Source: Burkholderiaceae bacterium (lineage in GTDB: Bacteria > Pseudomonadota > Gammaproteobacteria > Burkholderiales > Burkholderiaceae_C). From it: DNA of 58,854 nucleotides. Position 1 is the stretch's first letter. The number at the start of each line of letters is the position of its first letter. Made by a program: the position numbers and the translations under genes. This document shows, piece by piece, positions 55,881-58,854 of the stretch. Below the pieces are notes generated by a model. That model was not told the DNA's origin. It did not search any database and saw only the letters and a list, made by a program, of their open reading frames with translations. The DNA lies in contig JAURWR010000050.1 of NCBI GenBank assembly GCA_030654805.1, positions 1 through 58,854 of the forward strand. The letters run 5' to 3'.

Positions 55881-56771
55881 TCACTTCTTGACGTAGTCTT
55901 CCATCGGCTTGTCGTTGGGCGCAGCCCAGGCGGCCTTGGTCGACTCGCTGACCGCCAGACCGACACGGGTGTTGCTCGGCGGGATCGGCTGCAGAAACCA
56001 CTTGTCCCAGATCTTGGCGATCTCACCGGACTTCATCAGGCCCTTGATGCTGTCGTCGACCGCCTTCTTGAAGGCCGGATCGTCCTTGCGCAGCACGATC
56101 GCGATTGGTTCGACCGACAGGACCTCGCCGACGATCTTGAAATCCGCCGGATTCTTCGACTTGGCAATGTTGCCGGCCAGGATCGCACCGTCCATCACGA
56201 AGGCGTCGGCGCGACCCAACTCCATCAGCAGGAAGCTGTCCGCGTGGTCCTTGCCGTAGACCTCCTCGAAGTTGACGCCGGTGGCCTTCTCGTTCTTGCG
56301 CAACGTCTGCACCGCAGTCGTTCCGGTCGTCGTGGCAACCTTCTTGCCATTGAGCTGGGCGATCGAGGTGATGCCCGAATTGGCCTTGACCGCGATGCGC
56401 ACCTCCTCGACGAAGGTGGTGACGGCAAACGCGACGTCCTTCTGGCGCGTGGCGTTGTTGGTCGTCGAGCCGCACTCGATGTCGACGGTGCCGTTCTGCA
56501 CCAGCGGAATGCGGTTCTGCGACGTCACCGGTTGGTACTTGATGTCGAGCTTGGCGAGGCCGAGCTGCTTCTGGATGTCGCCCAGCACGTGCGTGCAGAT
56601 CTCGACGTGGTAGCCCACGTACTTGCCGTCGCCGAGCGTGTAGCTCAGGGCGCCAGACGATTCGCGCACGCCCATGGTCACGGTGCCGGTTTCCTTGATC
56701 TTCCCGAGGGTGTCGGCCTGAGCAACACCCCAAGCCATCAATGCAGCCAAAGCGACAACGGATTTCTTCAT
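55881..56771 (-). CDS. gltI: Glutamate/aspartate periplasmic binding protein
   Basis: 296 residues. A signal peptide MKKSVVALAALMAWGVAQA (cleavage after about 19) precedes DTLGKIKETGTVTMGVRESSGALSY, the solute-binding family 3 start. QNRIPLVQNGTVDIECGSTTNN, with the ligand-contacting Arg and Thr residues, matches GltI/DEBP. First gene of the gltIJKL operon. In its 171-base upstream region I see a perfect TTGACA (minus strand, 56828-56823) but no matching -10 box, so I do not call a promoter. Confidence 0.95.
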   Translation of the reverse strand: MKKSVVALAALMAWGVAQADTLGKIKETGTVTMGVRESSGALSYTLGDGKYVGYHVEICTHVLGDIQKQLGLAKLDIKYQPVTSQNRIPLVQNGTVDIECGSTTNNATRQKDVAFAVTTFVEEVRIAVKANSGITSIAQLNGKKVATTTGTTAVQTLRKNEKATGVNFEEVYGKDHADSFLLMELGRADAFVMDGAILAGNIAKSKNPADFKIVGEVLSVEPIAIVLRKDDPAFKKAVDDSIKGLMKSGEIAKIWDKWFLQPIPPSNTRVGLAVSESTKAAWAAPNDKPMEDYVKK

Positions 56772-56942
56772 GACAACTCCATTCGTATTCGTTGGTGGGT
56801 TCCAAACGCGGGCACGGCCGCATGTCAACACAAGCGGCCCGGTTTGGATAGTCAGCCGACTACGCATATCCCGAGGGAGCGAAAGGACCTCCGTGGATGG
56901 AACTGACGTGCGCAACCTTCATGCCACCCAGGCCGAATCAGG

Positions 56943-58841
56943 TCAGGCCGGCGGGGTTTGAGGGCTGGAATCCGCCGCCCGTACCGCATCTTCCGAGTCC
57001 TGCGGGTTGTCGCTGCGGCTTTGCTGCAAGCGCCACATCTCGGCGTAACGGGTATTCAACGCCAGCAATTCGGCGTGCGAGCCACGCTCGAGAATGCGGC
57101 CGTGCTCCATCACCAGAATCTGGTGCGCGTCGACCACCGTCGACAGCCGGTGGGCGATGACCAGCGCCGTCTTGTTGCGAGCCACACCCTGCAACTCGGC
57201 CTGGATCGCGCGCTCGTTCGCCGAATCGAGGGCCGACGTGGCCTCGTCGAAGATCAGGATCGGCGGGTTCTTCAACAGGGTGCGGGCAATCGCCACCCGC
57301 TGCTTCTCGCCGCCCGACAGCTTGAGGCCGCGCTCACCGACCATCGTGTCGTAGCCCTTGGGCGTCGAGGCGATGAAGGCATGGATGTGCGCCGACTGCG
57401 CCGCCGCCTCGACCTCCGACCGCTGGGCCGACGTGCGCCCGTAGGCGATGTTGTATTCGATGGTGTCGTTGAACAGCACCGTGTCCTGCGGCACGATGCC
57501 GATGGCCTGCCGCAGGCTGTGCTGGGTGACCGTGCGGATGTCCTGCCCGGCGATCTCGATGCGGCCCGCCGATACGTCGTAAAAGCGGAACATCAGCCGC
57601 GCCAGCGTGCTCTTGCCGGATCCCGACGGGCCGACCACCGCCACCGTCTTGCCGGCCGGGATGTCGAAGCTGATGTCGTGCAGGATGGTCCGGTCGAGCT
57701 CTTTCCCATGACCGTAGCCGAAGGTCACGTTGCGAAAGCGCACCTCGGCGCCTCCTGCGGCGTGGTCGATGTCCAGCGGTCGCGCATCCGGCGCATCGGC
57801 GACCTCGCGGTTCTGACCGAGCAGCGCGAACATCTTCTCCATGTCGATCATCGACTGCTTGATCTCGCGGTAGATGACGCCGAGGAAATTGAGCGGGATG
57901 TAGAGCTGGATCATCAGCGCGTTGACCAGCACCAGATCGCCCAGCGTCATCGTGCCGGCGACGACGCCTTCGGTCGCGCGCCAGACCAGCAGCGTGACCG
58001 CGGTGGCGATGATCAGGCTCTGGCCCAGGTTCAGCACCGACAGCGAGGTCTGCGACTTGATCGACGCGCGCTCCAGCCGCTGCAGGTTCTCGTCGTAGCG
58101 CGCCTGCTCGAACTTCTCGTTGCTGAAGTATTTGACGGTCTCGTAGTTGATCAGCGCGTCGACGGCCTTGGTGCTGGCCTTCGAGTCCTGCTCGTTCATC
58201 GCGCGCCGGAACGCAGTGCGCCACTCGGTCACCGTCACGGTGAACACGATGTACAGCAGCAGCGCGCTGAAGGCGATGGCGGCAAACCAGCCGTCGAACT
58301 TCGCCGACAGCAGGCTGATGACCAGCGTGATCTCGACCAGCGTCGGCACGATGTTGTAGATCAGGTAGTTCAACAGGGACTGGATCGAGCGCGAGCCGCG
58401 GTCGATGTCGCGCGACACGCCGCCGGTCTGCCGTTCGAGATGGAAGCGCAGGCTCAGCGACAGGAGGTGGTCGAAGGTTTCCAGCCCGACTCGGCGGGCG
58501 ATGCGCGCGGCAACCGGATAGAACAGGAATTCGCGCAGCTCGGTGAACAGCGTAATCGACAGCCGCAGCGCGCCGTAGCCGACCAGAAGCGCCACCGGCA
58601 CCACCAGCACCGCTTGCGGGTCGCCCGGCTTCAGCGCCAGCGCGTCGACCAGGTTCTTCAGCACCAGCGGCACACCGACGTTGGCGACCTTGGCCGCGAT
58701 CAGGCAGGCCAGCGCCAGCGCGACGCGGTGCCGCCACCGCCACACATACGGCAGCAACTTCTTCAGCACCGACCAGTCGGAACGCGGCGCTCCGGCAGGC
58801 GCATCGGTGGGAGCAGGCGGGGTCAGCGTGGCAGGTCGCAT
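56943..58841 (-). CDS. Atm1/HMT1-type ABC exporter (fused permease and ATPase)
   Basis: 632 residues. An N-terminal six-helix permease domain (about 30-330) includes KVANVGVPLVLKNLVDAL and the NYETVKYFSNEKFE segment typical of the Atm1/ABCB7/NaAtm1 group. The ATPase follows: Walker [18 protein letters not shown], Walker B ILIFDEATSALD, and switch His in IAHRLST. Homologues export glutathione-linked metals or persulfides; that is expected but not shown. The ATG at 58841 is close to the window end, and a longer start outside cannot be excluded. Confidence 0.92.
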   Translation of the reverse strand: MRPATLTPPAPTDAPAGAPRSDWSVLKKLLPYVWRWRHRVALALACLIAAKVANVGVPLVLKNLVDALALKPGDPQAVLVVPVALLVGYGALRLSITLFTELREFLFYPVAARIARRVGLETFDHLLSLSLRFHLERQTGGVSRDIDRGSRSIQSLLNYLIYNIVPTLVEITLVISLLSAKFDGWFAAIAFSALLLYIVFTVTVTEWRTAFRRAMNEQDSKASTKAVDALINYETVKYFSNEKFEQARYDENLQRLERASIKSQTSLSVLNLGQSLIIATAVTLLVWRATEGVVAGTMTLGDLVLVNALMIQLYIPLNFLGVIYREIKQSMIDMEKMFALLGQNREVADAPDARPLDIDHAAGGAEVRFRNVTFGYGHGKELDRTILHDISFDIPAGKTVAVVGPSGSGKSTLARLMFRFYDVSAGRIEIAGQDIRTVTQHSLRQAIGIVPQDTVLFNDTIEYNIAYGRTSAQRSEVEAAAQSAHIHAFIASTPKGYDTMVGERGLKLSGGEKQRVAIARTLLKNPPILIFDEATSALDSANERAIQAELQGVARNKTALVIAHRLSTVVDAHQILVMEHGRILERGSHAELLALNTRYAEMWRLQQSRSDNPQDSEDAVRAADSSPQTPPA

Positions 58842-58854
58842 GGGCCGGGCAGAA

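Noticed and set aside
56823-56828. Promoter for gltI at a perfect TTGACA
   Set aside because: No acceptable -10 hexamer at 16-18 bases; a -35 match alone is weak in this composition.
1-58854. CRISPR arrays, tRNA or rRNA genes, prophage, toxin-antitoxin or restriction systems
   Set aside because: No spaced direct repeats, cloverleafs or typical genes were seen. The window is core chromosomal DNA, with novelty limited to small repeats and domain variants.

Overview
The window is a high-GC chromosomal segment of a betaproteobacterium. The likely placement is Burkholderiales of the Leptothrix/Sphaerotilus/Rubrivivax type, judged from gene content, protein style and the pilGHIJ-chpA, dcw, rnpB and gltIJKL arrangements; this is inference without a database search. 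Almost all of it is core housekeeping DNA with tight, overlapping operons. I see no tRNA, rRNA, CRISPR array, prophage or transposase gene.

Layout. 1-4163: a ComF-like reading frame broken by an in-frame amber codon, trmL, then a minus-strand rhodanese-grxC-secB-gpsA operon divergent from gpmA. 4179-8868: minus-strand algH-ruvX-pyrR-pyrB-pyrC' followed by a PlsC-like acyltransferase; PyrC' has lost the zinc-binding HxH and the active dihydroorotase lies at 52.4 kb. 8902-10377: a photolyase. 10450-21178: minus-strand rubA, pilG, pilH, pilI, pilJ, chpA and a GGDEF gene, a Chp-type chemosensory system for type IV pili. 21401-25801: plus-strand thiD, hemL, mpl and a YqiA-like esterase.

25810-45695: a complete minus-strand dcw cluster in the order mraZ, rsmH, ftsL, ftsI, murE-murF (one fused frame), mraY, murD, ftsW, [571-bp inverted-repeat element], murG, murC, ddlB, ftsQ, ftsA, ftsZ, lpxC and two small membrane proteins. 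Many neighbours are joined by ATGA or TGATG overlaps, so translation is probably coupled along the cluster. It supplies peptidoglycan precursors from UDP-MurNAc to lipid II, septal transpeptidase and flippase/polymerase, the Z-ring, and the first committed step of lipid A synthesis.

45973-58841: NnrU-like protein, secreted alpha-carbonic anhydrase, Bcr/CflA exporter, RNase P RNA, HtpX protease, a DUF3025 protein, a NYN-domain protein, pyrC, a GltIJKL-type amino-acid ABC importer and an Atm1-type ABC exporter.

The most unusual signal is the way small palindromic repeats have entered the dcw cluster without breaking it. A 23-bp REP-like hairpin forms the in-frame linker of a MurE-MurF fusion, and a near-identical copy lies beyond ftsZ. 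A larger inverted-repeat element between ftsW and murG carries an open frame with ATGA overlaps at both ends and is flanked by a 7-bp direct repeat. A second hairpin repeat is shared, over 36 identical bases, between the ftsZ-lpxC and gltK-gltL spacers.
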